Assembly (NCBI GenBank): GCA_019633425.1
Contig: WSUB01000119.1
Location: 1-64,000, forward strand
Reading direction: 5' to 3'
Length of the DNA stretch: 64,000 bases
Source of the DNA: Tulasnella sp. 424
Lineage: Eukaryota; Basidiomycota; Agaricomycetes; Cantharellales; Tulasnellaceae
In this document: piece after piece, positions 43,197 to 52,438 of the stretch
Layout of the letters: each line of letters starts with the position of its first letter
How positions within the stretch are numbered: position 1 is the stretch's first letter
Made by a program: the position numbers and the translations under genes
Notes under the pieces: generated by a model
Told to the model about the DNA's origin: nothing
The model's input: only the letters and a program-made list of their open reading frames with translations
Databases searched by the model: none

Positions 43197-44819
43197 CTAC
43201 TGCACCTTGACGTCGTCGAGCAGTAGGCTCGGCACCACTCCTTGCAAGAGCTCAATGGACTCACGGCGGATGGCGCCTCCTCGGAATCGGAGCGTACCGA
43301 GAGGGAAATGGCCAACCACTCCAGACTCGCCCTGGTCGGTCCCCAGGGCAGCGAAGGAGTTCGCCCACGGGTCATGTAACCGCGCTTGAATGGTGAGCTC
43401 TGCCAAATGGGGAAACAAACGCGTTGTTCCCAAGTCGGGAGGGAAAAGCCGTTGAAGTATGTCGGTCGTCCTGTCGACGCGATTCGTAGTGTCGATAAAT
43501 GTTATAATGCGGACGCTGGGAAGTGCTTGAGATAGGGTGCCTAGAAGGTGGATCGTTTTGTCGATGTGAGGGGCGTGAAACGTGTCGGTGAGTCGAAGTT
43601 CTGGGGACCATGATTGGCTTGAAAATTGGAGTCGGCTTGCAAAGAAGTTCAAGATATCGATGTGCCTCTCCAGCGGTGCCCCAACCCCTACGGCAAGGTA
43701 CGCGTTTGATCTTCCCGGCGCAAAGTATCGCAACTCTGCTTCTATGCCAAAGAGGTCCAGCATCCCGCGGTTCTTCCCGTCATTCGCCTTTAACGACAGG
43801 ATGGGCGGTTCGGTTTGAGGAATCAACTCCAGGGAACCTAGGCGCTCGGAAATATGTGCCAATTGCTCCTCCAGTGGGTCGTCGTGCTCCAGTGGCACAT
43901 GGAAGGTACAGCTCGTATCATGCGGTACCTCTATCGAACGAACTAGCCGATTCAGGACTTCTGGAGCGAGATATTCGAGAACGAGGGACTGGAGGTGAGG
44001 AAGCTTGACTCGTAGTGCTGATGAGAAAGGGGATAAACTGATCATACTGAATGATATATGAAGGTGGGTAAGATGGGGTGATCTGTGAAGAATGTCGAGA
44101 ATTTCAGTGATGCTCGGGGCTCTGCCTTCGAGCTGCTGCAGGCTGAGCTCTTGGAGATTTGAGATATGAGGGGAACCCCAAGGAAGCTGACAACCGCAGA
44201 TCTTGATCACTCGTATATTTGGTACTGCATAGTTGAAAATAGGTATCGTGGGGTCCAAATATGACGAGGATGTAACGTTTAATATTTCCAGGAGAGGTGC
44301 TGGTTGAGAGAGTAGATTGATAAAGGTACCATAGCTTCCGGGACTGTCGAGCTCGAGGGTTCGCCACCTGTGGGCTTCTGCTTCTACTCTCGCAGCAATA
44401 GAAGAAGTTCCTCGCCTTCCTGAAATATCCAGTGGCCGACCCCTTGATTTCTTGAGAGCCATCTCTACAAGCTCCTCCGGAGAATCCAGGGATACTCTAG
44501 TCCAAAGTTTTGAAGCGTCGTCCATAACCTCCGCCCACCTCTTGCTAATCCGACGAAGGGAGAGCAGAGCCGAGTAGTAGGTAGTATGACTGTACTCGTA
44601 TCTATCGAGCACATATTCGATAATTTTGAGGAAAATCTCGATGGGCAGTTTGAGAAGGAGAGGCTTGGTCTCCATCGGATCCCTATTCTCGAGGGCTTCC
44701 GGTCTCATGACTTCTTCTACTTCGTTCAAAGGGAAGAGGTAGAGCTCGAGTTTAGGGGCGTTGCTGCAGTGTTTGACGGTCTTGGGAACCATCGCAGATC
44801 CGTATGAGCTTGATGACAT
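43197..44819 (-). CDS. F-box protein E
   Basis: Frame of 540 codons from ATG 44819. F-box: LLKLPIEIFLKIIEYVLDR, YYSALLSLRRISKRWAEVMD, KLWTRVSLDS. The same LRR-like region and C-terminus (LLQGVVPSLLLDDVKVQ) as D and H, but the middle (ISFSMISLSPFSSALRVKLP) is closer to F. Complete and without lesions. Probable SCF substrate receptor, substrate unknown. Confidence 0.85.
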   Translation of the reverse strand: MSSSSYGSAMVPKTVKHCSNAPKLELYLFPLNEVEEVMRPEALENRDPMETKPLLLKLPIEIFLKIIEYVLDRYEYSHTTYYSALLSLRRISKRWAEVMDDASKLWTRVSLDSPEELVEMALKKSRGRPLDISGRRGTSSIAARVEAEAHRWRTLELDSPGSYGTFINLLSQPAPLLEILNVTSSSYLDPTIPIFNYAVPNIRVIKICGCQLPWGSPHISNLQELSLQQLEGRAPSITEILDILHRSPHLTHLHISFSMISLSPFSSALRVKLPHLQSLVLEYLAPEVLNRLVRSIEVPHDTSCTFHVPLEHDDPLEEQLAHISERLGSLELIPQTEPPILSLKANDGKNRGMLDLFGIEAELRYFAPGRSNAYLAVGVGAPLERHIDILNFFASRLQFSSQSWSPELRLTDTFHAPHIDKTIHLLGTLSQALPSVRIITFIDTTNRVDRTTDILQRLFPPDLGTTRLFPHLAELTIQARLHDPWANSFAALGTDQGESGVVGHFPLGTLRFRGGAIRRESIELLQGVVPSLLLDDVKVQ

Positions 44820-45228
44820 CTCTGCGGGGACGGTGGTACTTACGAGCCAGTAGCAGATACGGTTAAAAAGTGTTGGCGGAAGAGTCTACAGCCCCTTTCC
44901 CTATTCTTCGACTCCAGGTAGTTGATGAGATACGCTCGGTGGTGGGGAATGCAAGGGTCCACGTCAACTCCGTTTAGCACCGAAATACCCGGCGCGCATG
45001 TTCGCCCCGATAGGCTAAGATGCACATTCCTCGACCGCTCTTCGTACAACTATGCTATATGACGGACCTATGATAGATGTACAGTAAGATCCTGTACAAA
45101 CTACATGAGTACATTAGCAGTCACAACATTGGCTACATCCCGGGGTAATCTAGGCCTGCTCTTCTTTGCTCAAGAGCCCATCAGCGGCGCAGCCCAGGTG
45201 TATTGCCTAAAACATGTCTAGTAGAGCG
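44820..45228. repeat. Conserved intergenic spacer 2 of the F-box array
   Basis: Copy of the spacer after D, with some divergence (for example CATCCCGGGGTAATCTAGG). Contains the promoter of E at its left edge. No gene. Confidence 0.7.
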
Positions 45229-45345
45229 CTAATGCACCGTGACGTCATCAAGCAGGAGGCATGGCACAACCGCTCGCGAGAGTTCCATGTACGCTCGACT
45301 AATTAAGCCTCCTCGTGATTGGAGTCAGTCTATCTCGAGGTAGAT
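45229..45345 (-). pseudogene. 3' remnant of an F-box gene (G/I subfamily)
   Basis: Minus-strand reading gives the last codons of a G/I-type F-box protein ending VPCLLLDDVTVH and TAG (45231-45229), preceded by a short recognisable stretch (GGLISRAYMELS). The similarity stops at about 45345, after which unrelated sequence begins. The rest of the gene is missing, so a whole copy has been lost. Confidence 0.8.
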
Positions 45346-45571
45346 GGCTACAAACTGGTATGGATAGCTCGTCATGGCGCGGGACTCGGCCTCTTGGGTG
45401 CCAGGTAAACATTGGCAAAAGGTCAACGGATAAAGGGAACCACGTGTCAGCGTTGCTGTCGGAGCGTCACAGGATGTATTAAACATTTCCCTCTCCCACT
45501 CAACTCTTCTCTTATCGACGTGTAAAACAATTGACCGGCGAGACAATACATAGGCATAGAAGAGCAACGAT
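45346..45571. other. Unique sequence inside the array
   Basis: About 230 bp without resemblance to other units in the window. Possibly inserted sequence that carries the palindrome and minisatellite that follow. No gene seen. Confidence 0.35.
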
Positions 45572-45607
45572 ACCCGCGCCATTGACAGTACTGTCAATGG
45601 CGCGGGT
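45572..45607. repeat. Perfect 36-bp palindrome
   Basis: The half ACCCGCGCCATTGACAGT (45572-45589) is followed directly by its reverse complement ACTGTCAATGGCGCGGGT (45590-45607), with no loop. It could form a cruciform, or be the fused ends of a deleted inverted-repeat element. Confidence 0.9.
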
Positions 45608-45654
45608 GGAGCAGCTGGAGCGACTGGAGCGACTGGCGACTGGAACGGCTAGAG

Positions 45655-45745
45655 CGGGCACGGGCGCTGGGGCGGGCGCTGGAGGGGGCGCTGGAAGGGG
45701 CGCTGGAAGGGGCGCTGGAAGGGGCGCTGGCGCTGGCGCCGACGT
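45655..45745 (+). repeat. GC-rich 12-bp minisatellite
   Basis: Tandem units GGGGCGCTGGAA (at least three full units, 45688-45730) flanked by degenerate GGCGCTGG units. In one frame it encodes Gly/Ala/Arg repeats inside a 149-codon open frame (45531-45980); the frame is probably a consequence of the repeat and is not called as a gene. Confidence 0.8.
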
Positions 45746-46112
45746 GGTTGGAGGCGGGGTCGCTCTGGGTGCTAGCGCTGGAGCGAGGATTGCGACTGCT
45801 GATAGAGTCTTGCCTCATACGAATATTGCTACGGGCGTGGAAGATGACGTCCGTCACCCAATTGGACCATGCTGCCTCAAGCAACATATTTACTTCGAGC
45901 TGCCAACTTTGGGCTTTCTGTTTCAAACATTTGTTTCTCTTGGCCCCAGCTCCACTAGTTCGGTCTTGTACTTTTCCTGATAGTATTTTATGAGATACCC
46001 CATACGCTGAAAGGTGACAAATCGTGACAACTCTGCGACGATCGTGTGCCGCAACTGCATGCCAGACTCCAAGGATGCCATAGATAGGGTAAAATACACA
46101 TCCATTTGCTGT
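45746..46112. other. Unique sequence, then spacer copied from the C-type unit
   Basis: To about 45990 no similarity is seen; from about 46005 the sequence matches the upstream region of F-box C (40800 on). No gene. Confidence 0.5.
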
Positions 46113-47924
46113 TTACAGAACAACCGTATTGCATCTTGGGCGAAGGTGCGCTGATACTATCGAGGGTAAACTACACGAGGGTATCAGGACGTTGTATGTA
46201 TATACTAGGCAATCTAAGGCTGCTCTTCCTTGCTTGTTGACACCCTGCATGGGGACCGATGTCCAAAGGTGTCGTGTCTGGACCGGCCTGACAAGTGCTC
46301 TACTCCACCTTGACGTTGTCGAGCAGTAGGCTCGGCACCACTCCTTGCAAGAGTTCCAGGGACTCGCGGCGGATGGCGCCTCCTCGGAATCGAAGCGTAT
46401 CGAGAGGGAAATTACCAATCCTTCCAGACTTGTCCTGGTCGATCCCCATGGCAGCAAATGAGTTCGCCCACGGGTCATGTAACTGTGCTTGGATGGTGAG
46501 CTCTGCCAAACGGGGAACAGACGCGATGTTCCCACGTCGTGAGGGAAAAGCTGTTGGAGTATGTCGGTCGTCCTCTGGCAGTGGACGCGATTCGTAGTGT
46601 CGATAAATGTTATGATGCGGACGCTGGGAAGTGCTTGAGATAGGGTGCCTAGAAAGTGGATCGTTTTGTCGATGTCAGGGGAGTGAAACGTGTTGATGAG
46701 TCGAAGTTCTGGGGACCATGATTGGCTTGAAAACCGGAGTCGGCTTGCAAAGAGGTTCAAAATATCGATATGCCTCTCCGGTGGTGCCTCAACCCCTACG
46801 ACAAAGTAATCGTTTGATCTTCCCGGCGCGAAGTATCGCAACACTGCATTCAGGCGGCTGAAGATGTCCGGCGGCCTGGGGTCCTTCCTGTTCTTCGCCT
46901 TTAACGACAGGATGGACGGCTCGGCTTGAGGCATCAACCTCAGGGAACCGAGGCGCTCGGAAATATGTGCCAATTGCTCCTCCAGGTCTTCGTGAACCAG
47001 TTGCACGTGGAAGTGATAGCTCATATCATGTGGTTGCTCTATCGAGCGAAGTAGTCGATTCACGACTTCTAGATCGACCCCATCGAAATTGAGGGACTTG
47101 AGGCGAGGAAGCTTGACTCGTAGTGCCGATGAGAAAGGGGATAAACTGATCATACTGAATGATATATGAAGGTGGGTAAGATGGGGTGATCTGTGAAGAA
47201 TGTCGAGAATTTCAGTGATGCTCGGGACTCTGCCTTCGAGCTGCTGCAGGCTGAGCTCTTGGAGATTTGAGATATGAGGGGAACCCCAAGGAAGCTGACA
47301 ACCGCAGATCTTGATCACTCGTATATTTGGTACTGCATAGTTGAAAATAGGTATCGTGGGGTCCAAATATGACGTGAATGTAACATTTAATATTTCCAGG
47401 AGAGGCGCTGGTTGAGAGAGTAGATTGATAAAGGTACCGAAGCTTCCAGGACTGTCGAGCTCGAGGATTCGCCACCTGTGGGCTTCTGCTTCTACTCTCG
47501 CAGCAATAGAAGAAGTCCCTCGTCTCCCTGCAATATCCAGTGGCCGACCCCTTGATTTCTTGAGAGCCATCTCTACAAGCTCCTCCCGAGAATCCAGGGG
47601 TACTTTGGTCCAGAGTTTTGAAGCGTCGTCCATAGCCTCCGCCCACCTCTTGCTAACCCGACGAAGCGAGAGCAGAGCTGAGTAGTAGGTAGTATGACTG
47701 TAGTCGTAGTTATCGAGCACGTATTCGATAATTTTGAGGAAAATCTCGATGGGCAGGTTGAGAAGGAGAGGCTTGGTCTCCATCGGATCCCTATTCTCGA
47801 GGACTTCAAGTCCCATGACCTCTTCTACTTCGTTCAAAGGGAAGAGGTAGAGCTCGAGCTTAGGGGCGTTGCTATGTTTAACGGTCTTGGGAACCATCGC
47901 AGATCCGCATGAGCTTGATGACAT
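46113..47924 (-). CDS. F-box protein F, frameshifted near the C-terminus
   Basis: ATG 47924. F-box: LLNLPIEIFLKIIEYVLDN, YYSALLSLRRVSKRWAEAMD, KLWTKVPLDS; the LRR-like region follows E closely. At about 46514-46516 one A is missing compared with D, E and H (GGGGAACAG for GGGGAAACAG), so the normal end (LTIQAQLHDPWANS ... LLLDNVKVE, stop near 46300) is out of frame. Instead the frame runs 130 codons of unrelated sequence into the spacer and stops at 46113, giving 603 residues. The F-box is unaffected, so a truncated or altered receptor could still be made; equally the gene may be dying. Confidence 0.8.
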   Translation of the reverse strand: MSSSSCGSAMVPKTVKHSNAPKLELYLFPLNEVEEVMGLEVLENRDPMETKPLLLNLPIEIFLKIIEYVLDNYDYSHTTYYSALLSLRRVSKRWAEAMDDASKLWTKVPLDSREELVEMALKKSRGRPLDIAGRRGTSSIAARVEAEAHRWRILELDSPGSFGTFINLLSQPAPLLEILNVTFTSYLDPTIPIFNYAVPNIRVIKICGCQLPWGSPHISNLQELSLQQLEGRVPSITEILDILHRSPHLTHLHISFSMISLSPFSSALRVKLPRLKSLNFDGVDLEVVNRLLRSIEQPHDMSYHFHVQLVHEDLEEQLAHISERLGSLRLMPQAEPSILSLKAKNRKDPRPPDIFSRLNAVLRYFAPGRSNDYFVVGVEAPPERHIDILNLFASRLRFSSQSWSPELRLINTFHSPDIDKTIHFLGTLSQALPSVRIITFIDTTNRVHCQRTTDILQQLFPHDVGTSRLFPVWQSSPSKHSYMTRGRTHLLPWGSTRTSLEGLVISLSIRFDSEEAPSAASPWNSCKEWCRAYCSTTSRWSRALVRPVQTRHLWTSVPMQGVNKQGRAALDCLVYTYNVLIPSCSLPSIVSAHLRPRCNTVVL

Positions 47925-48337
47925 CTCTGCGGGGACGGCGGTACTTACGAGCCGGTAGCAGATACGGTTTAAAAGTGTTGGCGGAAGAGTCTACAGCCTC
48001 TTTCCCTATTCTTCGACTCCAGTTAGTCGATGGGATCCGCTGAGTGGTGGGGAATGCAAGGGTCCACGTCAGCTCCGTTTATCACCGAGATATCCGGCGC
48101 TCGCCCCAATCGGCCAAGATGCACATTCCTTGACCGTTCTTCGTACAACTATACTATATGACGGATTTACGACACATGTACACCACGATCACGTACAAAT
48201 CACATGAGCACATCGTTAGTCACTACATTGGCTACATCCCCGGGTATTCGAGGCCTGCTCTTCCTTGCTCCCGAGGCCATCAGCAGCAGAGCCCCAGATT
48301 CCACAGGTGTATTGCCCAAAGCCTGTCTAGCAGAGCG
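47925..48337. repeat. Conserved intergenic spacer 3 of the F-box array
   Basis: Same block order as spacers 1, 2, 4 and 5; includes the promoter of F and the 3' flank of G. No gene. Confidence 0.75.
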
Positions 48338-49813
48338 CTACCGCACCGTTACGTCATCAAGCAGTAGGCATGGCACGAGTGCTGGCAAGAGTTCCATGTA
48401 CACTCGACTGATCAAGCCTCCACGCAATTGGAGTCTATCTAGAGGTAAATGACTACTCCCTTCGGACTTGATCAAACTGGTTCCCAGGACTGTGAGAGAG
48501 TGCGCCCATGGGTTATGGAAATTTGCCTGGATGGTAAGCTCCGTTAATTGGGGAAACAGACGCGTTGTTCCCGAGTCGGGAGGGAGAAGCTGTTGAAGTA
48601 TGTCGGTTGTCCTGTGGACGCGATTCGTAGTGTCGATAAATGTTATGGTGCGAATGCTGGGAAGTGCTTGAGATACGGTGCCTAGAAGGTGGATCGTTTT
48701 GTCGATATGAGGGGCGTGAAACGTGTTGGTGAGTCGAAGTTCCGGGGTCCATGATTGGCTTGAAACCGGGAGTCGGCTTGCAAAGAGGTTCAAGATATCG
48801 ATGTGCCTCTCCGGCGGTGCCTCAACCCCTACGACAAAGTATTCGTTTGATCTTCCCGGCGCGAAGTATCGCAACACTGCATTAATGCGGCCGAAGCCGT
48901 CCCGCGGCCCAGGGTCCTTACTGTCCCTCGCCTTTAACGACAGGATGGACAGCTCGGTTTGAGGAGTCAACCTCAGGGAACCGAGGCGCTCGGAAATATG
49001 TGCCAATTGCTCCTCCAGGTCGTCGTGGACCAGTCGCACGTGGAAGTAATAGCTCGTTTCATGTGGTTCCTCTATCGAACAAAGCAGTCGATTCACGACT
49101 TTTAGATCGACCCCATCGAAATTGAGGGACTGGAGGCGAGGAAGCTGGACTCGTAGTGCCGATGAGAAAGGGGATAAACCGATCCCACTGAAGGATATAT
49201 GAAGGTGGGTAAGATGGGGTGATCTGTGAAGAATGTCGAGAATTTCAGTGGTGCTTGGGACTTTGAGCCCATGCAGGCGGAGCTCTTGGAGATTTGAGAT
49301 ATTAAGTGAACCCCAAGGAAGCTGACAACCGCGGATCTTGATCACTCGTATGTTTGGTATTGCATAGTTGAACAGAGGTATCGTGGAGTCCGTAGATGGC
49401 CAGGATGTAACGTCCAATATTTTCAGGAGAGGCGCTGGCCGAGACAGTAGATTGATAAAGGTACCGAAGCTTCCGGGACTGTCGAGCTCGAGGGTTCGCC
49501 ACCTGTGGGCTTCTGCTTCTACTCTCGCAGCAATAGAAGAAGTCCCTCGTCTCCCTGCAATATCCAGTGGCCGACTCCTTGATTTTTTGAGAGCCATCTC
49601 TACAAGCTCCTCCCGAGAATCCAGGGGTACTTTGGTCCAGAGTTTTGAAGTGTTATCTATAACCTCCGCCCACCTCTTGCTAACCCGACGAAGGGAGAGC
49701 AGAGCTGAGTAATAAGTTGTATGATTGTACGAGGATGTATTATCGAGCACATATTCGATAATTTTGAGGAAAATCTCGATGGGCAGTTTGAGAAGGAGAG
49801 GCTTGGTCTCCAT
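48338..49813 (-). CDS. F-box protein G, 5' end damaged, apparently chimeric
   Basis: Open frame of 491 codons from an internal ATG at 49813 that is a conserved Met in D, E and F (METKPLLLKLPIEIF), so the F-box (LPIEIFLKIIEYVLDN, YYSALLSLRRVSKRWAEVID) is kept. The normal start at about 49960 is present (MSSSSCGFATVPKTVKH) but is separated by a 2-base deletion near 49878 and an 8-base duplication (GGATCCTA) near 49820, with stops in between. The last 70 residues (LTELTIQANFHNPWAHS, SEGSSHLPLDRLQLRGG, LLLDDVTVR) match locus I, not D/E/F/H, whereas the part before matches F and E. Shortened or weakened product is likely. Confidence 0.75.
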   Translation of the reverse strand: METKPLLLKLPIEIFLKIIEYVLDNTSSYNHTTYYSALLSLRRVSKRWAEVIDNTSKLWTKVPLDSREELVEMALKKSRSRPLDIAGRRGTSSIAARVEAEAHRWRTLELDSPGSFGTFINLLSRPAPLLKILDVTSWPSTDSTIPLFNYAIPNIRVIKIRGCQLPWGSLNISNLQELRLHGLKVPSTTEILDILHRSPHLTHLHISFSGIGLSPFSSALRVQLPRLQSLNFDGVDLKVVNRLLCSIEEPHETSYYFHVRLVHDDLEEQLAHISERLGSLRLTPQTELSILSLKARDSKDPGPRDGFGRINAVLRYFAPGRSNEYFVVGVEAPPERHIDILNLFASRLPVSSQSWTPELRLTNTFHAPHIDKTIHLLGTVSQALPSIRTITFIDTTNRVHRTTDILQQLLPPDSGTTRLFPQLTELTIQANFHNPWAHSLTVLGTSLIKSEGSSHLPLDRLQLRGGLISRVYMELLPALVPCLLLDDVTVR

Positions 49814-50417
49814 CGGATCCTAGGATCCCTATTCTCGAGGGCTTCCAGTCCTATTACTTCGACTACTTCGTTCAAAGGAAAGGTAGAGCTCGAGCTTAGG
49901 GGAGTTGCTGTGTTTGACGGTCTTGGGAACCGTCGCAAATCCGCATGAGCTTGATGACATCTCTGCGGGGACGGTGGTGCTTACGAGCCGGTAGTAGATA
50001 CGGTTAAAAGTGTTGGCGGAAGAGTCTACAGCCTCTTTCCCTGTTCTTCGACTCCAGTTAGTCGATGGGATCCGCTGAGTGGTGGGAATGCAAGGTCCAC
50101 GGAAACTCCGTTTAGCACCGAAATATCCGGGGCTCGTGTTCGCCCGATACACATTCCTTGACCGCTCTCCGTACAACTATACTATATGACGGATTTATGA
50201 TAGATTTACGCTACGATCACGTACAAACTACATGAGCACATCGGCAGTCACTACGTTGGCTACATCCCCGGGAAATCTAGGCCTGCTCTTCCTAGTCTCC
50301 TTTGCAGACCGATAACAACTTGGGGAGGAGGTAAGACTGCTCTTCCTTGCTAGTTGACACCATGCATGGGGGCCAATGTCCAAAGGTGTCGTGTCTGGAC
50401 CGGTCTGACAAAGTGCT
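49814..50417. repeat. Damaged 5' end of G plus conserved intergenic spacer 4
   Basis: 49814-49970 is the broken start of G; 49971-50417 is the array spacer, nearly identical to spacer 1 (for example GATAACAACTTGGGG and AGGTAAG blocks found only in these two), so H and E have the same kind of 3' flank. Confidence 0.75.
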
Positions 50418-52025
50418 CTACTGCACCTCGACGTCGTCGAGCAGTAGGCTCGGCACCAACCCTTGCAAGAGTTCAACGGACTCGCGGCGGATGGCGCCTT
50501 CTCGGAATCGGAGCGTATCGAGAGGGAAATGACTAATCCCTCCAGACTCGTCCTGGTCGGTCCCCAGGGCAGCGAGGGAGTTCACCCACGGGTCATATGA
50601 CTCCGCTTGGATGGTAAGCTCTGTCAAATGGGGAAACAGACGCGTTGTTCCCGAGTCTGGAGGGAAAAGCTGTTGAAGTATGTCGGTCGTCCTCTCGACG
50701 CAATCCGTAGTGTCGACAAATGTTATGGTGCAAACGCTGAGAAGTGCTTGAGATAGGGTGGCTAGGAGGGTGATCGTTTTGTCGATGTGAGGGGCGTGAA
50801 ACATGTTCTTGAGTCGAAGTGCCGGGGTCCATGATTGGCTTGAAAGCCGGAGTCGGCTTGCCAAAAGGTTCAAAATATCGATATGCATCTCTGGCGGTGC
50901 ATCAGCCAGTATGGTAAAGTAATCGTATGTTCCCGGCGCGAAGTATCGCAACACTGCATTCGTGCGGCCGAAGACGTCCCAGGACCCGGGGTCCTTCCCG
51001 TCCTTCGCCTTCAACGACAGGATGGACGGCTCGGTTTGATGAAACAACCCCAGGGAACCGATGCGCTCGGAGATATGTGCCAATTGCTCCTCCAGGTCGC
51101 TGTAACCCAGTCCCACCTGGAAGTAACAACTCGTATCATGTGGTACCTCTATCGAACGAAGTAGTTGATTCAAGACTTTCAGATCGACCTCCTCGAAATC
51201 GAGGGACTGGAGGCGAGGAAGCGTGACTCGTAGTGCCGATGAGGAAGGAGATAAACCGATCATACAGAAGGATAAATGAAGGTGGGTAAGATGGGGTGAT
51301 CTGTGAAGAATGTCGAGAATTTCAGTGGTGCTTGGGACTTTAAGCTCATGCAGGCGGAGCTCTTGGAGATTTGAGATATTAGGCGAACCCCAAGGAAGCT
51401 GACAACGGCGGATCTTGATCACTCGTATGCTTGGTACTGCATAGTTGAACAGAGGTATCGTGGAGCCCGAAGATGGCCAGCCTGTAACGTCTAATATTTC
51501 CAGGAGAGGCGCTGACCGAGAGAGTAGAGTGATAGAGTTACCGAATCTTCCGTGACCGTCGAGCTCGAGGGTTCGCCACCTGTGGGCTTCTGCTTCTACT
51601 CTCGCAGCATTGGAAGAAGTCACTCGTCTCCCTGCAATATTCAGTGGCCGACCCTTTGAATTCTTCAGAGCCATCTCTACAAGCTCCTCCCGAGAATCCA
51701 GGGGTACTTTGGTCCAGAGTTTTGAAGCGTCGTCCATAGCCTCCGCCCACCTCTTGCTAACCCGACGAAGCGAGAGCAGAGCTGAGTAGTAGTAAGGATG
51801 ACTGTACTTGTAGCTATCGAGCACATATTCGATAATTTTGAGGAAAACCTCGATGGGCAGTTTGAGAAGGAGAGGCTTGCTCTCCATCGAATCTCTATTC
51901 TCGACGACTTCCAGTCCCACGACTTCTTCTAATTCGTTTGAAGGGAAGAGGTAGAGCTCGAGCTTAGGGGCGCTGTGTTTAATGGTCTTGGGAACCATCG
52001 CAGATCCGCATGAGCCCGATGACAT
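50418..52025 (-). CDS. F-box protein H
   Basis: Frame of 535 codons from ATG 52025. F-box: LLKLPIEVFLKIIEYVLDS, YYSALLSLRRVSKRWAEAMD, KLWTKVPLDS. The C-terminal half is almost the same as D (MHIDILNLLASRLRLSSQSW, MFHAPHIDKTITLLATLSQA, DTTDCVERTTDILQQLFPP), ending LLLDDVEVQ. Complete. Probable SCF substrate receptor with unknown target. Confidence 0.85.
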   Translation of the reverse strand: MSSGSCGSAMVPKTIKHSAPKLELYLFPSNELEEVVGLEVVENRDSMESKPLLLKLPIEVFLKIIEYVLDSYKYSHPYYYSALLSLRRVSKRWAEAMDDASKLWTKVPLDSREELVEMALKNSKGRPLNIAGRRVTSSNAARVEAEAHRWRTLELDGHGRFGNSITLLSRSAPLLEILDVTGWPSSGSTIPLFNYAVPSIRVIKIRRCQLPWGSPNISNLQELRLHELKVPSTTEILDILHRSPHLTHLHLSFCMIGLSPSSSALRVTLPRLQSLDFEEVDLKVLNQLLRSIEVPHDTSCYFQVGLGYSDLEEQLAHISERIGSLGLFHQTEPSILSLKAKDGKDPGSWDVFGRTNAVLRYFAPGTYDYFTILADAPPEMHIDILNLLASRLRLSSQSWTPALRLKNMFHAPHIDKTITLLATLSQALLSVCTITFVDTTDCVERTTDILQQLFPPDSGTTRLFPHLTELTIQAESYDPWVNSLAALGTDQDESGGISHFPLDTLRFREGAIRRESVELLQGLVPSLLLDDVEVQ

Positions 52026-52438
52026 CTCTGCGGGGACGGTGGTACTTACGAGCCGGTAGCAGATACGGTTTAAACGTGTTGGCGGATGAGTCTACAGCCT
52101 CTTTCCCTATTCTTTGACTCCAGTTAGTCGATGGGATCCGCTGAGTGGTGGGGAATGCAAGGGTCCACGTCAGCTCCGTTTATCACCGAGATATCCGGCG
52201 CTCGCCCCAATCGGCCAAGATACACATTCCTTGACCGCTCTTCGTACAACTATACTGTATGAAGGATTTATGATGGATGTACACTACGATCACGTACAAA
52301 CTACATGAGCACATTGGTAGTCACTACATTGGCTACATCCCCGGGTAATCTAGGCCTGCTCTTCGTTGCTCACGAGGCCATCAGCAGCGTAGCCCCAGAT
52401 TCCACAGGTCCATTGCCTAAAGCCTGTCTGGCAGAGCA
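52026..52438. repeat. Conserved intergenic spacer 5 of the F-box array
   Basis: Same blocks as the other spacers, closest to spacer 3 (AGCTCCGTTTATCACCGAGA shared). Contains the promoter of H and the 3' flank of I. No gene. Confidence 0.75.

Noticed and set aside
45531..45980. 149-codon Gly/Ala/Arg-rich frame as a gene
   Set aside because: The frame is created by the palindrome and the 12-bp minisatellite, which are open in several frames on both strands.
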